In this document: piece after piece, positions 1 to 9,577 of the stretch
Numbering within the stretch: position 1 is the first letter of the stretch
How the letters are laid out: the number at the start of each line of letters is the position of its first letter
Source: Pseudomonas sp. v388
Lineage (GTDB): Bacteria > Pseudomonadota > Gammaproteobacteria > Pseudomonadales > Pseudomonadaceae
NCBI RefSeq assembly: GCF_003935425.1
Contig: NZ_RHQN01000011.1
Coordinates: 62,001-126,000, forward strand
Reading direction: 5' to 3'
DNA: 64,000 nucleotides
Program-made: the position numbers and the translations under genes
The notes under the pieces: model-generated
What the model saw: the letters and a program-made list of their open reading frames with translations, nothing else
What the model was told of the DNA's origin: nothing
Database searches by the model: none

Positions 1-671
1 ACCTTGACCGACAGCGTCTTGTATTCTTCGACGCGACCTTCGCCGTGGCACGAGTCGCACGGGTCGGAGATAATCTTGCCATGACCATGGCAGCGCGGGC
101 AGGTCTGCTGGACCGCGAAGAAACCTTGTTGCATGCGCACCTGGCCGATGCCGCCGCACGTCGGGCACGTCACGGGGGACGAGCCTTTCTTGGCGCCACT
201 GCCGTCGCAAGGCTTGCAGTTGACCAGCGTCGGAACGCGGATATTCACGGTCGTACCGCGAACCGCTTCTTCCAGATTCAGCTCCAGGGTGTAACGCAGG
301 TCGCTGCCGCGCTGCGCGCCGCCACGGCCGCCACCGGCACCGCCACGGCCACCGCCGAAGAAGTCACTGAAGACGTCGCCGAAAATATCGGAGAAGTTCG
401 CGCCGCCAGCGCCACCACCACCAAAACCGCCGCCACCCATGCTCGGGTCGACACCGGCATGGCCGTACTGGTCGTAGGCTGCGCGCTTGCTGGCATCGGA
501 CAGAACTTCGTAGGCCTCGTTGGCCTCCTTGAACAGCTCTTCCGAAGCCTTGTCATCGGGGTTGCGGTCAGGGTGATGCTTCATCGCCAGACGACGGTAA
601 GCCTTTTTCAGTTCCGCCTCGCTGGAGCCGCGCTCCACCCCCAACACTTCGTAATAGTCACGCTTTGCCAT
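1..671 (-). CDS. dnaJ: Chaperone protein DnaJ (partial, C-terminus cut by window edge)
   Basis: Hsp40 co-chaperone that stimulates the DnaK ATPase and delivers unfolded substrates in the cytoplasm. The start [12 protein letters not shown] opens a J domain (about residues 1-70) with the HPD motif at residues 33-35. A long Gly/Phe-rich linker follows (about 75-115), then the four CxxCxGxG zinc repeats ([32 protein letters not shown]). The reading frame runs off position 1, so the C-terminal substrate-binding and dimer domains are not visible. It lies downstream of dnaK in the same direction, with about 325 bp between them, the usual pseudomonad grpE-dnaK-dnaJ order. Confidence 0.98.
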   Translation of the reverse strand, partial: MAKRDYYEVLGVERGSSEAELKKAYRRLAMKHHPDRNPDDKASEELFKEANEAYEVLSDASKRAAYDQYGHAGVDPSMGGGGFGGGGAGGANFSDIFGDVFSDFFGGGRGGAGGGRGGAQRGSDLRYTLELNLEEAVRGTTVNIRVPTLVNCKPCDGSGAKKGSSPVTCPTCGGIGQVRMQQGFFAVQQTCPRCHGHGKIISDPCDSCHGEGRVEEYKTLSVK

Positions 672-916
672 AATTCTTCCGCACTCTTGAGGATCTCCGG
701 CAAAACGCTCCTGTGCCTTGCCGAACTCGTTGAGCCCCATACAGGCCCGGACCCAACTCACGTCATTTCAACGATCCTGGACTTTATTCAAGGGCCAGTT
801 GCCTGACCGAGAAAGCGGCAGAACGAGCCGCCACGCAGGAGCATGACAACCTTGCCACAGGGCCTGCGGGCCGAAACCCGCACGCCGGAATTTTTGCGTG
901 TTCCAGACACGCCAAC

Positions 917-934
917 GCGGGAGCAAGCTCCCGC
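917..934. repeat. REP-like palindrome between dnaK and dnaJ
   Basis: In the 672-996 gap between dnaK and dnaJ there is an 18-bp perfect hairpin, GCGGGAG-CAAG-CTCCCGC. Its arms match the core of common Pseudomonas REP palindromes. It could also lower read-through from dnaK to dnaJ. I see no gene in the rest of the gap and no convincing sigma-32 box directly before dnaJ. Confidence 0.55.
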
Positions 935-996
935 GCGGCGACATCCTACCAGCCACCGCTCGAAAGAGGTCAACCGGCTTGCAAGTGAGCCTGCGC

Positions 997-2913
997 TTAC
1001 TTGTGGTCTTTCACTTCTTCGAACTCGGCGTCGACAACGTCGTCAGCCTTGGTCGCTTCTTCCGCAGGCTTGGCAGCTGCTTCAGGGTTTTCGGCCTGCT
1101 CGGCATACATCTTCTGAGCGATCGGCGCGGAAACCTTGGACAGCTCCTCGACCTTGGCTTCGATAGCGGCCTTGTCGTCACCTTTGACAGCTGCTTCCAG
1201 AGCGACCACGGCGGCTTCGACAGCAGCTTTCTCCTCGGCAGTCACCTTGTCGCCCGCATCAGCGATCATCTTGCGAGTCGAGTGGACCAGCGCATCACCC
1301 TGGTTACGGGCAGTGGCCAGCTCTTCGAACTTGCGATCTTCTTCCGCGTTGACTTCGGCATCGCGGACCATCTGCTGGATTTCGTCCTCGGACAGACCAG
1401 AGTTGGCCTTAATCACGATGGACTGCTGCTTGCCGGTGGCCTTGTCCTTGGCACCTACGTGCAGGATGCCGTTGGCGTCGATGTCGAAGGTCACTTCGAT
1501 CTGCGGAACGCCACGTGGAGCCGGTGGAATCTCGGCCAGGTCGAACTTGCCCAGCGACTTGTTCTGAGCGGCTTGCTTACGCTCACCCTGCAGAACGTGA
1601 ATGGTCACAGCGCTCTGGTTGTCATCGGCAGTCGAGAACACCTGGGATTTCTTGGTAGGAATCGTGGTGTTTTTCTCGATCAGTGCGGTCATCACGCCGC
1701 CCATGGTTTCGATACCCAGGGTCAGCGGGCTGACGTCCAGCAGCAGAACGTCTTTCACGTCTCCGGCCAGGACAGCGCCCTGGATGGCAGCACCCATTGC
1801 AACCGCTTCGTCCGGGTTGACGTCCTTGCGGGCTTCTTTGCCGAAGAACTCGGTTACCAGCTTCTGAACCAGCGGCATACGAGTCTGGCCACCGACCAGG
1901 ATCACGTCGTTGATGGCGCCGATGTCGATGCCGGCGTCCTTGAGTGCCAGACGGCAAGGCTCGATGGTGCGCTGAACCAGGTCTTCAACCAGCGACTCCA
2001 GCTTGGAACGCGAGATTTTCACGTTCAAATGCTTAGGACCGGTGGCGTCTGCAGTGATGTACGGCAGATTCACGTCAGTCTGCATGCTGGAAGACAGCTC
2101 GATCTTGGCCTTCTCGGCAGCTTCTTTCAGACGCTGCATCGCCAGTGGGTCACCCTTGAGGTTCATGCCGCTTTCTTTCTTGAACTCGTCAACCAGGTAG
2201 TCGATCAGACGGATGTCGAAGTCTTCACCACCCAGGAACGTGTCGCCGTTGGTTGCCAGTACTTCGAACTGGTGCTCGCCGTCGACTTCGGCGATTTCGA
2301 TAACCGAAACGTCGAAAGTACCGCCACCCAGGTCATAAACGATGACGGTATGGTCGCCCTTGGCCTTGTCCATCCCGTAAGCCAGCGCAGCGGCGGTCGG
2401 CTCGTTGATGATGCGCTTGACGTCCAGACCGGCGATACGACCGGCGTCCTTGGTTGCCTGACGCTGGCTGTCGTTGAAGTAGGCCGGAACGGTGATGACC
2501 GCTTCGGTAACCGACTCACCGAGGTAGTCTTCGGCGGTCTTCTTCATTTTCTTCAGGATTTCGGCGGAAATCTGTGGCGGGGCCATTTTCTGGCCGTTGA
2601 CTTCAACCCACGCGTCGCCGTTGTCGGCCTTGACGATCTTGTAAGGGACCATCTGGATGTCTTTCTGCACGACTTCTTCGTCGAAGCGACGACCGATCAG
2701 ACGCTTTACTGCGTACAGGGTGTTGTGCGGGTTGGTCACAGCCTGACGCTTGGCGGATTGGCCGACCAGGATTTCACCGTCGTTGGCGTAGGCAATGATC
2801 GAAGGCGTGGTACGAGTGCCTTCGGCGTTCTCGATAACCTTGACGTTGCCGTTTTCCAGAATGGAGACGCAGGAGTTGGTAGTCCCCAGGTCGATACCGA
2901 TAATTCTGCCCAT
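997..2913 (-). CDS. dnaK: Molecular chaperone DnaK (Hsp70)
   Basis: ATP-dependent Hsp70 chaperone, 638 residues, the usual length in Pseudomonas. The N-terminus [15 protein letters not shown] carries the phosphate-1 loop. Further ATPase motifs are [12 protein letters not shown] and VGGQTRMP, and the substrate-binding domain and acidic C-terminus ([10 protein letters not shown]) are intact. The frame is open 13 codons further upstream, but the start at 2913 fits the family N-terminus. The gene works with GrpE (upstream, nucleotide exchange) and DnaJ (downstream). A sigma-32 type promoter overlaps the end of grpE, so dnaK can be transcribed on its own during heat shock. Confidence 0.99.
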   Translation of the reverse strand: MGRIIGIDLGTTNSCVSILENGNVKVIENAEGTRTTPSIIAYANDGEILVGQSAKRQAVTNPHNTLYAVKRLIGRRFDEEVVQKDIQMVPYKIVKADNGDAWVEVNGQKMAPPQISAEILKKMKKTAEDYLGESVTEAVITVPAYFNDSQRQATKDAGRIAGLDVKRIINEPTAAALAYGMDKAKGDHTVIVYDLGGGTFDVSVIEIAEVDGEHQFEVLATNGDTFLGGEDFDIRLIDYLVDEFKKESGMNLKGDPLAMQRLKEAAEKAKIELSSSMQTDVNLPYITADATGPKHLNVKISRSKLESLVEDLVQRTIEPCRLALKDAGIDIGAINDVILVGGQTRMPLVQKLVTEFFGKEARKDVNPDEAVAMGAAIQGAVLAGDVKDVLLLDVSPLTLGIETMGGVMTALIEKNTTIPTKKSQVFSTADDNQSAVTIHVLQGERKQAAQNKSLGKFDLAEIPPAPRGVPQIEVTFDIDANGILHVGAKDKATGKQQSIVIKANSGLSEDEIQQMVRDAEVNAEEDRKFEELATARNQGDALVHSTRKMIADAGDKVTAEEKAAVEAAVVALEAAVKGDDKAAIEAKVEELSKVSAPIAQKMYAEQAENPEAAAKPAEEATKADDVVDAEFEEVKDHK

Positions 2914-2993
2914 CTTGACTCTCCCGAAACTTTTCTGATTTGGTTGCCGCAACTGCGTTTACAGGTTGCGGTAGCTCTTAAACGCTTGGCCTT

Positions 2994-3022
2994 TAAATGG
3001 GGGCCTTCCAGCTGATTTCAAG
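2994..3022 (-). promoter_or_regulatory. Sigma-32 (RpoH) promoter of dnaK
   Basis: On the minus strand the sequence CTTGAAA (3016-3022) is followed after 13 nt by CCCCATTTA (2994-3002), almost exactly the RpoH consensus. It lies about 80 nt upstream of the dnaK start and overlaps the grpE stop codon. The match is seen in the sequence; use by RpoH is inferred. Confidence 0.8.
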
Positions 3023-3581
3023 CCTGCTCGTCAATTGACGGCGTTGCAGGCGACGGTGCCTTGCTGACCACGACCATGGCCGGGCGCAGCAGACGACCAT
3101 TGAGCTGGTAGCCCTTCTGGAACACTTTGAGCACCGTGTTGGGCTCGACATCCTTGCTTTCCTGCATGGCCATTGCCTGGTGCTGTTCGGCACTGAACGG
3201 CTGACCGTGCGGGTCGATGGCTTCAAGCTGGTAACGCTTGAGCGTGTCCTGAAACATTTTCAGCGTCAGCTCGATGCCTTCACGCATCGGGCGAATGCTT
3301 TCGTCGTCCGGGTTGGAAAGATCCAGGCCGCGCTCCAGGCTGTCGATGATCGGCAGCAGGTCACCGGCGAATTTCTCCAGCGCAAACTTGTGCGCCTTTT
3401 CCACATCCTGTTCTGCACGGCGGCGGACGTTCTGCAGATCCGCAGCAACACGCAGAGACTGGTCCTGGGCGGCGGCTAGCTGCTCTTCGAGCACTTGCAC
3501 GCGGGTAACCAGATCTTCGCCGGTTGCCGCTTCGGCAGCCTGGTCCTGGGTCTGCGCATCCAGATTCTGTTCGTCAGCCAT
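3018..3581 (-). CDS. grpE: Nucleotide exchange factor GrpE
   Basis: Releases ADP from DnaK and acts as the thermosensor of the Hsp70 cycle. The protein has 187 residues from the ATG at 3581, preceded by a GAGGAG ribosome site. A TTG one codon upstream is less likely as the start. A long coiled coil (about residues 30-90, with [20 protein letters not shown]) leads into the conserved GrpE core: DNFERAL is replaced by DSLERGL, followed by [17 protein letters not shown] and the beta domain with [11 protein letters not shown] and [19 protein letters not shown]. It is the first gene of the leftward heat-shock cluster. Confidence 0.98.
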   Translation of the reverse strand: MADEQNLDAQTQDQAAEAATGEDLVTRVQVLEEQLAAAQDQSLRVAADLQNVRRRAEQDVEKAHKFALEKFAGDLLPIIDSLERGLDLSNPDDESIRPMREGIELTLKMFQDTLKRYQLEAIDPHGQPFSAEQHQAMAMQESKDVEPNTVLKVFQKGYQLNGRLLRPAMVVVSKAPSPATPSIDEQA

Positions 3582-3632
3582 CAATCCTCTCCTCTTAAAA
3601 CGTCCGCGAACCCAACTCGCGCTTCTGCCCCC

Positions 3633-3662
3633 TATATGGGTTCGGATTTCCCCGCTTCAAGG
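3633..3662 (-). promoter_or_regulatory. Sigma-32 (RpoH) promoter of grpE
   Basis: On the minus strand CCCTTGAAG (core CTTGAA at 3656-3661) is followed after 14 nt by ACCCATATA (3633-3641). This is a good RpoH-type pair about 50 nt upstream of the grpE start. It is weaker than the dnaK promoter, with one mismatch in each box. Confidence 0.7.
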
Positions 3663-3812
3663 GCCTGAGGTGTCGATATGCGCATTGCCTTACAAATTGC
3701 TTCATGGCGGGGACACCGCAGGCTGCTTCAATGCAAAGCGGCAGGAACTAAAAAAGTTGGTCATCCAATCAAATCGAGCTAAGGCAAGGCATTGTCAGAA
3801 GCAAATAAAACA

Positions 3813-3828
3813 CTGTATAAATAACCAG
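3813..3828. promoter_or_regulatory. LexA (SOS) box upstream of recN
   Basis: CTGTATAAATAACCAG fits the gammaproteobacterial LexA consensus CTG-N10-CAG with an AT-rich centre. It ends 23 nt before the recN ATG, where it would overlap the promoter. recN is a classical SOS gene, so LexA repression is the expected control. Confidence 0.85.
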
Positions 3829-3851
3829 ACAAATCGCTCGGGAGCCGCTCA

Positions 3852-5525
3852 ATGCTGGTGCACCTTTCCGTACACAACTACGCCATCGTCGAACACCTTG
3901 ATCTGGAACTGGATCGCGGCATGAGCGTGATCACCGGTGAGACCGGCGCCGGCAAATCGATCATGCTCGACGCGCTTGGCCTGACCCTGGGCGACCGCGC
4001 CGACAGCGGTGTCGTCAGGCCCGGTGCCGACAAGGCCGATATCCTGGCAACCTTCGATCTGGCGGATATTCCCGAAGCGCAAACCTGGCTCAAAGAGCGT
4101 GACCTGGACAACGACGGCCCGTGCATCCTGCGCCGCGTGATCACCGCCGAGGGCCGCTCCCGCGCCTACATCAACGGCACCCCCTGCCCTCAGGGAGACT
4201 TGAAGTCCCTGGGTGAACTGCTGATCGACATCCACAGCCAGCATGAACATCAGTCGCTGCTCAAGACCGACACCCATCGCCGCCTGCTCGACGAATACGC
4301 CGGCGCGACCGATCTGGCGCGGCAGGTCCACCTGGCGGCACAGCGCTGGCGCCAGACCCGCCAGGAGCTTGAGCGACTGTCCAATTCCGGCGACGAACAG
4401 CGCGCCCGACACCAACTGCTCAGCTATCAGCTCGAAGAGCTGGAAAGCCTGAGCCTGGGTGAAAACGAGCTGGAAACCCTGGAGCAGGAACACAAGAACC
4501 TGACCAACGCCGAGAGTTTGCTGGCCATTTGCAGGCAGGTTGTCGAGCAATGCAGTGAGAGTGATTCCGGCAACGTGCTCAACGCATTGACCGCCAGCCT
4601 GCATCGCCTCGGCAGCGTGAACAATTCCCCATCCGCTTTAAGCGAGGCGACGGACCTGCTCTCCAGCGCCCAGATCCAGGTGGAAGAAGCCGTCGGTGAA
4701 CTCAACCGGTTCCTCGACCATTTCGATGCGGACCCGGCAAGGCTGCAACAGCTCGAAGAACGGCTGGATACCATCTACACCCTGGCTCGCAAGCACCGAA
4801 TCCAGCCGAACGAAGTGGCTACGCTGCAGCAGAAGATCCTCGACGAAATCGAAACCCTCAACGCCAACGATGAATCCATCGAGCGCCTGGAGCATGAGGT
4901 TCAGGCTTTTGCCCGGCATTACCAGGAAAAAGCCAGGGAGCTGAGCGATCTGCGCCGGACCTCTGCGCTTCAGCTCGCGAGCGCCGTCGAGCAGGAGATT
5001 CATCGCCTCGGCATGCCAGGCGGCCGCTTCGTTATCGAGCTCAAACCCAATGCCAGCAACGATCTGCTTCCCCACGGACTTGAACAGGTCGAGCTGCTGG
5101 TGAGTGCAAACCCGGGCCAGCCTATAAAGCCGTTGGCAAAAGTGGCATCGGGCGGCGAGCTGTCTCGCATCAGCCTGGCGATTCAGGTCATCACCGCGCA
5201 GACATCACGGGTTCCAACGCTCGTATTCGATGAAGTGGACGTCGGGATCGGCGGCCCGACGGCGGAAATCGTCGGCCAGCTACTGCGCCGGCTTGGCGAG
5301 CGTGGGCAGGTGATGACAGTGACTCACTTGCCGCAGGTTGCGGCGCAGGGCCATCAGCACCTGTTCGTGCACAAGGTAAGAGGCAGCGACGCGACCCGCA
5401 CTGCCGTCTCCAAGCTTGGCAAGACAGAGCGCATCGAGGAAGTGGCCCGCATGCTGGGCGGCATCGACCTGACCAAGGAATCCCTGGCGCACGCCAAGAA
5501 GATGGTCATCACCGCAAAAAACTGA
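3852..5525 (+). CDS. recN: DNA repair protein RecN
   Basis: SMC-like ATPase that binds DNA ends and holds sister chromatids together during double-strand break repair. At 557 residues it has the usual length. The N-terminal Walker A is TGETGAGKSIMLDALGL (about residues 29-45). A long coiled-coil middle follows (about 150-370). The C-terminal ABC signature is ASGGELSRISLA and the Walker B is PTLVFDEVDVGIGG. It begins 23 bp after a LexA box and is divergent from grpE. It is the only gene in its transcription unit, since fur converges on it. Confidence 0.98.
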   Translation: MLVHLSVHNYAIVEHLDLELDRGMSVITGETGAGKSIMLDALGLTLGDRADSGVVRPGADKADILATFDLADIPEAQTWLKERDLDNDGPCILRRVITAEGRSRAYINGTPCPQGDLKSLGELLIDIHSQHEHQSLLKTDTHRRLLDEYAGATDLARQVHLAAQRWRQTRQELERLSNSGDEQRARHQLLSYQLEELESLSLGENELETLEQEHKNLTNAESLLAICRQVVEQCSESDSGNVLNALTASLHRLGSVNNSPSALSEATDLLSSAQIQVEEAVGELNRFLDHFDADPARLQQLEERLDTIYTLARKHRIQPNEVATLQQKILDEIETLNANDESIERLEHEVQAFARHYQEKARELSDLRRTSALQLASAVEQEIHRLGMPGGRFVIELKPNASNDLLPHGLEQVELLVSANPGQPIKPLAKVASGGELSRISLAIQVITAQTSRVPTLVFDEVDVGIGGPTAEIVGQLLRRLGERGQVMTVTHLPQVAAQGHQHLFVHKVRGSDATRTAVSKLGKTERIEEVARMLGGIDLTKESLAHAKKMVITAKN

Positions 5526-5540
5526 TTCCCCTGAATGCAC

Positions 5541-5564
5541 AAAGGCGACCCTGGGGTCGCCTTT
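5541..5564. terminator. Hairpin terminator between recN and fur
   Basis: AAAGGCGACC-CTGG-GGTCGCCTTT is a perfect 10-bp stem with a 4-nt loop in the short gap between the convergent recN and fur genes. It can serve both strands, although the T-tract is short. Confidence 0.75.
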
Positions 5565-5573
5565 GTCGCTTGC

Positions 5574-5981
5574 TCACGCCTTTTTGTTGCGGACGTAGAG
5601 CACCAGATTGTGATCCACCAGGTCAAAGCCGTGTCTTTCGACGATAGCCTTTTGCAGTTTTTCGATTTCTTCATCGAAAAACTCGATCACGTCGCCGGAT
5701 TCAACGTTGACCATGTGATCGTGATGACCACCATCAGCCAGTTCGAACACAGCATGGCCACCGTCGAAATTGTGGCGAACCACCAGTCCAGCGGCTTCAA
5801 ACTGAGTCAGAACACGGTAGACCGTGGCCAGGCCGACATCTTCGCTAGCCTCCATCAGCGCCTTGTAGACATCCTCGGCACTCATGTGGCGCTGCTCGGC
5901 AGAATCGAGCATTTGAAGAATCTTGACCCGTGGTAGGGTCACTTTTAGTCCTGCTTTACGTAGTTCGCTATTTTCAACCAT
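5574..5981 (-). CDS. fur: Ferric uptake regulator Fur
   Basis: Iron-sensing repressor, 135 residues. The start at 5981 (MVENSELRKAGLKVTLPR) matches the family N-terminus; the frame is open further upstream, but that part does not look like Fur. A winged-helix DNA-binding half (LPRVKILQMLDS, VGLATVYRVLTQFEAAGLV) is followed by the histidine-rich metal-binding motif GGHHDHMVNV and the C-terminal dimer domain. It lacks the C-terminal CxxC pairs of the E. coli protein, as is known for Pseudomonas Fur. It is divergent from bamE across about 100 bp. Confidence 0.98.
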   Translation of the reverse strand: MVENSELRKAGLKVTLPRVKILQMLDSAEQRHMSAEDVYKALMEASEDVGLATVYRVLTQFEAAGLVVRHNFDGGHAVFELADGGHHDHMVNVESGDVIEFFDEEIEKLQKAIVERHGFDLVDHNLVLYVRNKKA

Positions 5982-6079
5982 GGTCAGCTTTCTCGCAGAC
6001 GCTGCTTCGCAGCTTCTCTTAATGCAGGTATGATCGGGGTTTACGTTGTCCCAGCCAAGATAGTGGAAGTCGCCCACCG

Positions 6080-6595
6080 ATGCAAAACACCAAGCTCTTG
6101 CTAACCAGTTTCACCTTCGTGGGACTGCTCGCACTCGCCGGTTGTTCATTCCCCGGGGTTTACAAAATCGACATCCAGCAGGGAAATGTCGTGACACAGG
6201 ACATGATAGACCAGTTGCGCCCCGGAATGACCCGGCGGCAAGTACGGTTTATCATGGGCAACCCGTTGCTCACCGATACTTTCCACACTGATCGCTGGGA
6301 CTACCTGTACAGCCTCCAGCCGGGTGGTGGTGAACGCCAGCAGGAGCGAGTCAGCCTCATCTTCAACGAGAGCGACCAGCTGGTGAGCCTGTCAGGCGAC
6401 TTCATGCCGGGCGTGAGTCGTGATGAAGCGATTCTGGGCAACCCTAGCGATACGACCACTCCTGCCGAGCCTCAGCAGCCGAAAGAAGAGCCGGCCAAGC
6501 CAGGCTCTCTGCTGGAGCGCATTCAGAAGGATGTCGACAGCGTCGAGACCACGCCGGTGCCTACTCAGGAACCGCTGGACACCGATCCGCAGTAA
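6080..6595 (+). CDS. bamE: Outer membrane protein assembly factor BamE (OmlA/SmpA)
   Basis: Lipoprotein of the BAM complex, which inserts beta-barrel proteins into the outer membrane. The 171-residue product has a lipoprotein signal with the lipobox LAGC at about residues 19-22. The SmpA/OmlA core contains [22 protein letters not shown] and [10 protein letters not shown]. The Pro/Glu-rich C-terminal tail (about 130-171) is longer than in enteric BamE, as in other pseudomonads. In Pseudomonas this gene is known as omlA and is divergent from fur, as here. A strong terminator follows. Confidence 0.96.
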   Translation: MQNTKLLLTSFTFVGLLALAGCSFPGVYKIDIQQGNVVTQDMIDQLRPGMTRRQVRFIMGNPLLTDTFHTDRWDYLYSLQPGGGERQQERVSLIFNESDQLVSLSGDFMPGVSRDEAILGNPSDTTTPAEPQQPKEEPAKPGSLLERIQKDVDSVETTPVPTQEPLDTDPQ

Positions 6596-6609
6596 GGATC
6601 GCGTTCAAC

Positions 6610-6637
6610 AAAAAAGCCCGGCTCGCCGGGCTTTTTG
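6610..6637 (+). terminator. Rho-independent terminator after bamE
   Basis: An A-tract, the GC-rich stem AGCCCGGC-TC-GCCGGGCT and a T-tract lie directly after the bamE stop. The A/T symmetry means it can also end the leftward rnfH transcript. Confidence 0.9.
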
Positions 6638-6667
6638 TTATCTCGACTTTGCAGCCGGTCCAGAAAC

Positions 6668-6976
6668 TCAAGCCTGCCGGTTCAACCGCGCCTTCGCGGC
6701 ACGCAAGCGCCTCACTTCCATCGGGTCAGCCAGCAGCGGGCGATAGATCTCGACCCGATCGCCCTCCTCAAGCACCCGCGAAGCCGGATCGCTCACCACC
6801 TTGCCGAAGATTCCGACAGGGCACTGGCTCAAGTCCAGTTCAGGGAATTCCCGTTCCATACCGCACATCAGCAACGCCTGACGCACCGAGCAGCCGACGG
6901 GTACGTCCAGCGCGAGCAGAACCTGACGGTCGACCGCCGCATAGACGACCTCGACCGCAATGGTCAGCTCAGGCAT
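6668..6976 (-). CDS. rnfH: RnfH family ubiquitin-like protein
   Basis: Small ubiquitin-fold (RnfH/YfjF) protein of 102 residues whose exact role is unclear. The start at 6976 (MPELTIAVEVVYA) overlaps the last codons of ratA by 8 nt, so translation is probably coupled. Recognisable core segments are EVVYAAVDRQVLLALDVP, FGKVVSDPASRVLEEGDRVE and IYRPLLADPMEVRR. The frame stays open far upstream over ratA, but that part is not conserved protein. The ratA-rnfH pair is conserved in gammaproteobacteria as a toxin-antitoxin-like arrangement. Confidence 0.93.
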   Translation of the reverse strand: MPELTIAVEVVYAAVDRQVLLALDVPVGCSVRQALLMCGMEREFPELDLSQCPVGIFGKVVSDPASRVLEEGDRVEIYRPLLADPMEVRRLRAAKARLNRQA

Positions 6977-7403
6977 GCAGTTCTTTCGCCCGCTGGCAGA
7001 ACGCATCGACCAGCGTGTTGGCAGCCTGGTTGAACAAAGGTCCCAGGGTCGCGCGGACGATCGGGCCTGCGTAATCGAAGGACAAATCCAGGCTGATCTT
7101 GCAGGCTTTCTCGCCCAGAGGCTTGAAGGTCCACACGCCATGAAGTTGTTCGAAAGGCCCCTCGACAAGATCCATGATGATGGACTCGCCAGGCACCAGC
7201 GTATTGCTGGTCACGAATTTCTGACTCAGACCACCCTTGGCTATCTCCAGGCCGGCTCGCATATGCGTGTCGCTGACCTCAAGTACGGTGGCCGAGGAGC
7301 ACCACGGCAGGAATTCCGGGTAACGGGTTACATCATTGACCAGGTCGTACAGGAACCGAGCCGGGTACGGCAAAAGAGCCGAGCGTTGAATATGCGTAGT
7401 CAT
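6969..7403 (-). CDS. ratA: RatA family (COQ10/START) protein
   Basis: START-like hydrophobic-cavity protein of 144 residues. The start MTTHIQRSALLPY at 7403 matches the family; 13 upstream codons are left out. Conserved parts are YDLVNDVTRYPEFLPWC and VEGPFEQLHGVWTFKPLG. In E. coli RatA was described as blocking 70S ribosome formation, while related proteins bind ubiquinone, so the function should be read as a family guess. It overlaps rnfH and lies 7 bp from the transporter gene upstream, suggesting one leftward operon. Confidence 0.94.
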   Translation of the reverse strand: MTTHIQRSALLPYPARFLYDLVNDVTRYPEFLPWCSSATVLEVSDTHMRAGLEIAKGGLSQKFVTSNTLVPGESIIMDLVEGPFEQLHGVWTFKPLGEKACKISLDLSFDYAGPIVRATLGPLFNQAANTLVDAFCQRAKELHA

Positions 7404-7410
7404 TTGAGCG

Positions 7411-8814
7411 TCATTTCCAAAGCTGAGCGGCAAACACCACAAGAATGCCGAACGGCGCTACATAGCGCATCAAAAAGAACGTCAGATTGAAGAGCAGCGG
7501 GCTGCGAATGGATAACTCGTCTCGCACCGCTTCACGCCCCATCACCCAACCGGCGAATACCACAAAACACAGTCCACCCAGCGGCAGCATGATCCGCGAG
7601 GTGAAGAAATCGATGACTCCAAAGAAGTCCAGGCCATGAGTTGCGCCCCACTGGTAGAGGTGGAATCCGGCTTCATCGTTCACGAAAAACTTGGCTTTTT
7701 GCCAGATATTGAAGGAGAACACGGTACCCAGCCCAACGAACCAGCAGGTGAAGGCCAGCCAGAAGGTCACCCAGGCGCGGCGGATTCCGGTGCGCTCGAC
7801 CAGGTACGCCACCATCGGTTCAAGCAGGGAAATGGCCGAACTCCAGGCAGCCACCGCGACCAGCACGAAGAACACTACGCCCATCAACTGCCCGAACGCT
7901 ACGTTACCGAACGCGAACGGCAGGGTGACGAACATCAGGCCCGGCCCTTCGCTCGGGTTGAGGCCCGCGGCAAAAACAATCGGAAACAAGGCAAGACCGG
8001 CCAGCAGGGAAACGAAGGTATCGAGCAACGCGATACCCACCACCGTGGTGCTGATCGACGAGCCTTTGGTCATGTAGGCGCCGTAGATCATGATCGAGCC
8101 GACCCCGACGCTCAGCGAGAAGAACGCGTGGCCCATGGCGGGCAGCAGGCCGTCGAGCACTTTGTCCGGGTTGAAGTCGAACATGAAATGCACGCCTTCC
8201 ATGAAATGCCCGGTGGTCAGGCTGTAGCCCAACAGGATCAGCATCAGCAGGAACAACAGCGGCATCATGATCCGCAGACTGCGTTCGAGGCCGGCCTCCA
8301 CGCCCTTGGCGATGACCACGGCCGACAGCAGCATGAAGATGGTGTGCCAGAGCGTAAGGCGCCACGGATTGCCGATCACGTTACCGAAGTAGGCACCGAC
8401 CTGATCCGCCGACACGCCCTGGAAGTCGCCGCGCCCCATGTCGATGATGTAGTCCAGCGACCAGCCGCCCACCACGCTATAAAAAGAAAGGATCAGCAGC
8501 GCGGTGATCATCCCCGCGAAGGCGCCCCATGACCAACGCGGCGAATGCCCGGCCTCGACCGCCAGTTCCTTGAGCGCATTGGCCGGGCTGAGCCGTGAGC
8601 GGCGGCCGATCAGGGTTTCGGCCATCATCACCGGAATGCCGATCAGGGCGATGCAGGCCAGGAAAACCAGCACGAATGCGCCACCGCCATACACCCCGAC
8701 CATGTAGGGAAATTTCCAGATACTTCCCAGCCCGACAGCAGAGCCGGTTGCAGCGAGAATAAATACCCAGCGGCTTGCCCAGCCACCGTGGACCGAGACC
8801 TTGTCCGTCGACAT
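7411..8814 (-). CDS. Sodium-dependent transporter, SNF family
   Basis: Integral membrane protein of 467 residues in the neurotransmitter:sodium symporter (SNF/LeuT-like) family. The substrate cannot be read from sequence; bacterial members often carry amino acids. Residues about 7-55 contain the family signature [20 protein letters not shown] followed by [16 protein letters not shown], which holds the Na+-binding unwound TM1. About 11-12 hydrophobic segments follow. I chose the start [12 protein letters not shown] at 8814; the frame extends 31 codons upstream, but that part is unlike the family. It is transcribed leftwards just ahead of ratA and divergent from smpB. Confidence 0.93.
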   Translation of the reverse strand: MSTDKVSVHGGWASRWVFILAATGSAVGLGSIWKFPYMVGVYGGGAFVLVFLACIALIGIPVMMAETLIGRRSRLSPANALKELAVEAGHSPRWSWGAFAGMITALLILSFYSVVGGWSLDYIIDMGRGDFQGVSADQVGAYFGNVIGNPWRLTLWHTIFMLLSAVVIAKGVEAGLERSLRIMMPLLFLLMLILLGYSLTTGHFMEGVHFMFDFNPDKVLDGLLPAMGHAFFSLSVGVGSIMIYGAYMTKGSSISTTVVGIALLDTFVSLLAGLALFPIVFAAGLNPSEGPGLMFVTLPFAFGNVAFGQLMGVVFFVLVAVAAWSSAISLLEPMVAYLVERTGIRRAWVTFWLAFTCWFVGLGTVFSFNIWQKAKFFVNDEAGFHLYQWGATHGLDFFGVIDFFTSRIMLPLGGLCFVVFAGWVMGREAVRDELSIRSPLLFNLTFFLMRYVAPFGILVVFAAQLWK

Positions 8815-8927
8815 CGTATAAACGCCCACCCAAAAAAGAGCGCGCATTGTCCGGGATTCAATCATCGCGCTCAAGCGCACGCTTTCCCGTAGCCGACATT
8901 GATGCAACTCCCTATAATGCGCCCCCT

Positions 8928-9410
8928 ATGGCTAAGCTCAAGAAACACCCCACAGGGACCATCGCGCAGAACAAGAAAGCGCGTCACGATTACTTCATCG
9001 AACACAAGTTCGAGGCCGGTCTGGTCCTGTCTGGCTGGGAAGTAAAAAGCCTGCGTGCCAACAAGGTGCAGCTGGTTGACAGTTATGTGCTGCTCAAGGA
9101 TGGCGAGGCGTGGCTGATGGGCAGCCATATCACGCCGCTCAAGACGGCCAGCACACACGTCATCGCTGACCCGACACGCACCCGCAAACTGCTGCTGAAC
9201 CAGCGCGAGCTTGAAAAGCTCATCACGTCGGTTCAGCAGAAAGGCTACGCCTGCGTCGCCCTTTCCCTGTACTGGAAGCAGCACTTGATCAAGTGCGAAA
9301 TTGCTCTGGGCAAGGGTAAGAAGGAGTACGACAAGCGCCACACCGAACGCGAACGCGATTCGGACCGTGAGCTGCAGCGTGCCGTGCGTACCAAAGGCAA
9401 GGACGACTGA
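8928..9410 (+). CDS. smpB: SsrA-binding protein SmpB
   Basis: Binds tmRNA and brings it to stalled ribosomes. The product has 160 residues from [22 protein letters not shown] at 8928. The OB-fold core includes [19 protein letters not shown] and [14 protein letters not shown], and the basic C-terminal tail ends KGKDD after many Arg/Lys/Glu residues. The partner RNA gene ssrA is 9.5 kb away (18911-19302), so the two are separated here by the lactate locus. Confidence 0.98.
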   Translation: MAKLKKHPTGTIAQNKKARHDYFIEHKFEAGLVLSGWEVKSLRANKVQLVDSYVLLKDGEAWLMGSHITPLKTASTHVIADPTRTRKLLLNQRELEKLITSVQQKGYACVALSLYWKQHLIKCEIALGKGKKEYDKRHTERERDSDRELQRAVRTKGKDD

Positions 9411-9428
9411 GTCCGGTTTCTCGGGCAC

Positions 9429-9501
9429 CGCCTTCGCCAGCGAGCTGGCTCCTGCAAGAACTGCGGCAGACTTTGTAGCAGCCAGCTTGCTGGCGAAGGC
9501 G
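9429..9501. repeat. REPIN: pair of inverted REP elements
   Basis: Two REP palindromes in opposite orientation: CGCCTTCGCCAGCGAGCTGG at 9429-9448 and CCAGCTTGCTGGCGAAGGCG at 9482-9501, about 33 nt apart. This is the typical Pseudomonas REPIN form. It fills most of the gap between the convergent smpB and lldR genes and may also form a terminator-like structure. Confidence 0.85.
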
Positions 9502-9577
9502 TATGTGCATTCTCTGCACATGTTGAACATGTGCACGCCCCTTCGCAGACAAGTCCGCTACGACCGATCATCATCGG

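Noticed and set aside
45-806. Long open frames opposite dnaJ and dnaK (including one of about 700 codons opposite dnaK)
   Set aside because: They are antisense shadows of GC-rich coding sequence; no ribosome sites or family features, and the true genes are certain.
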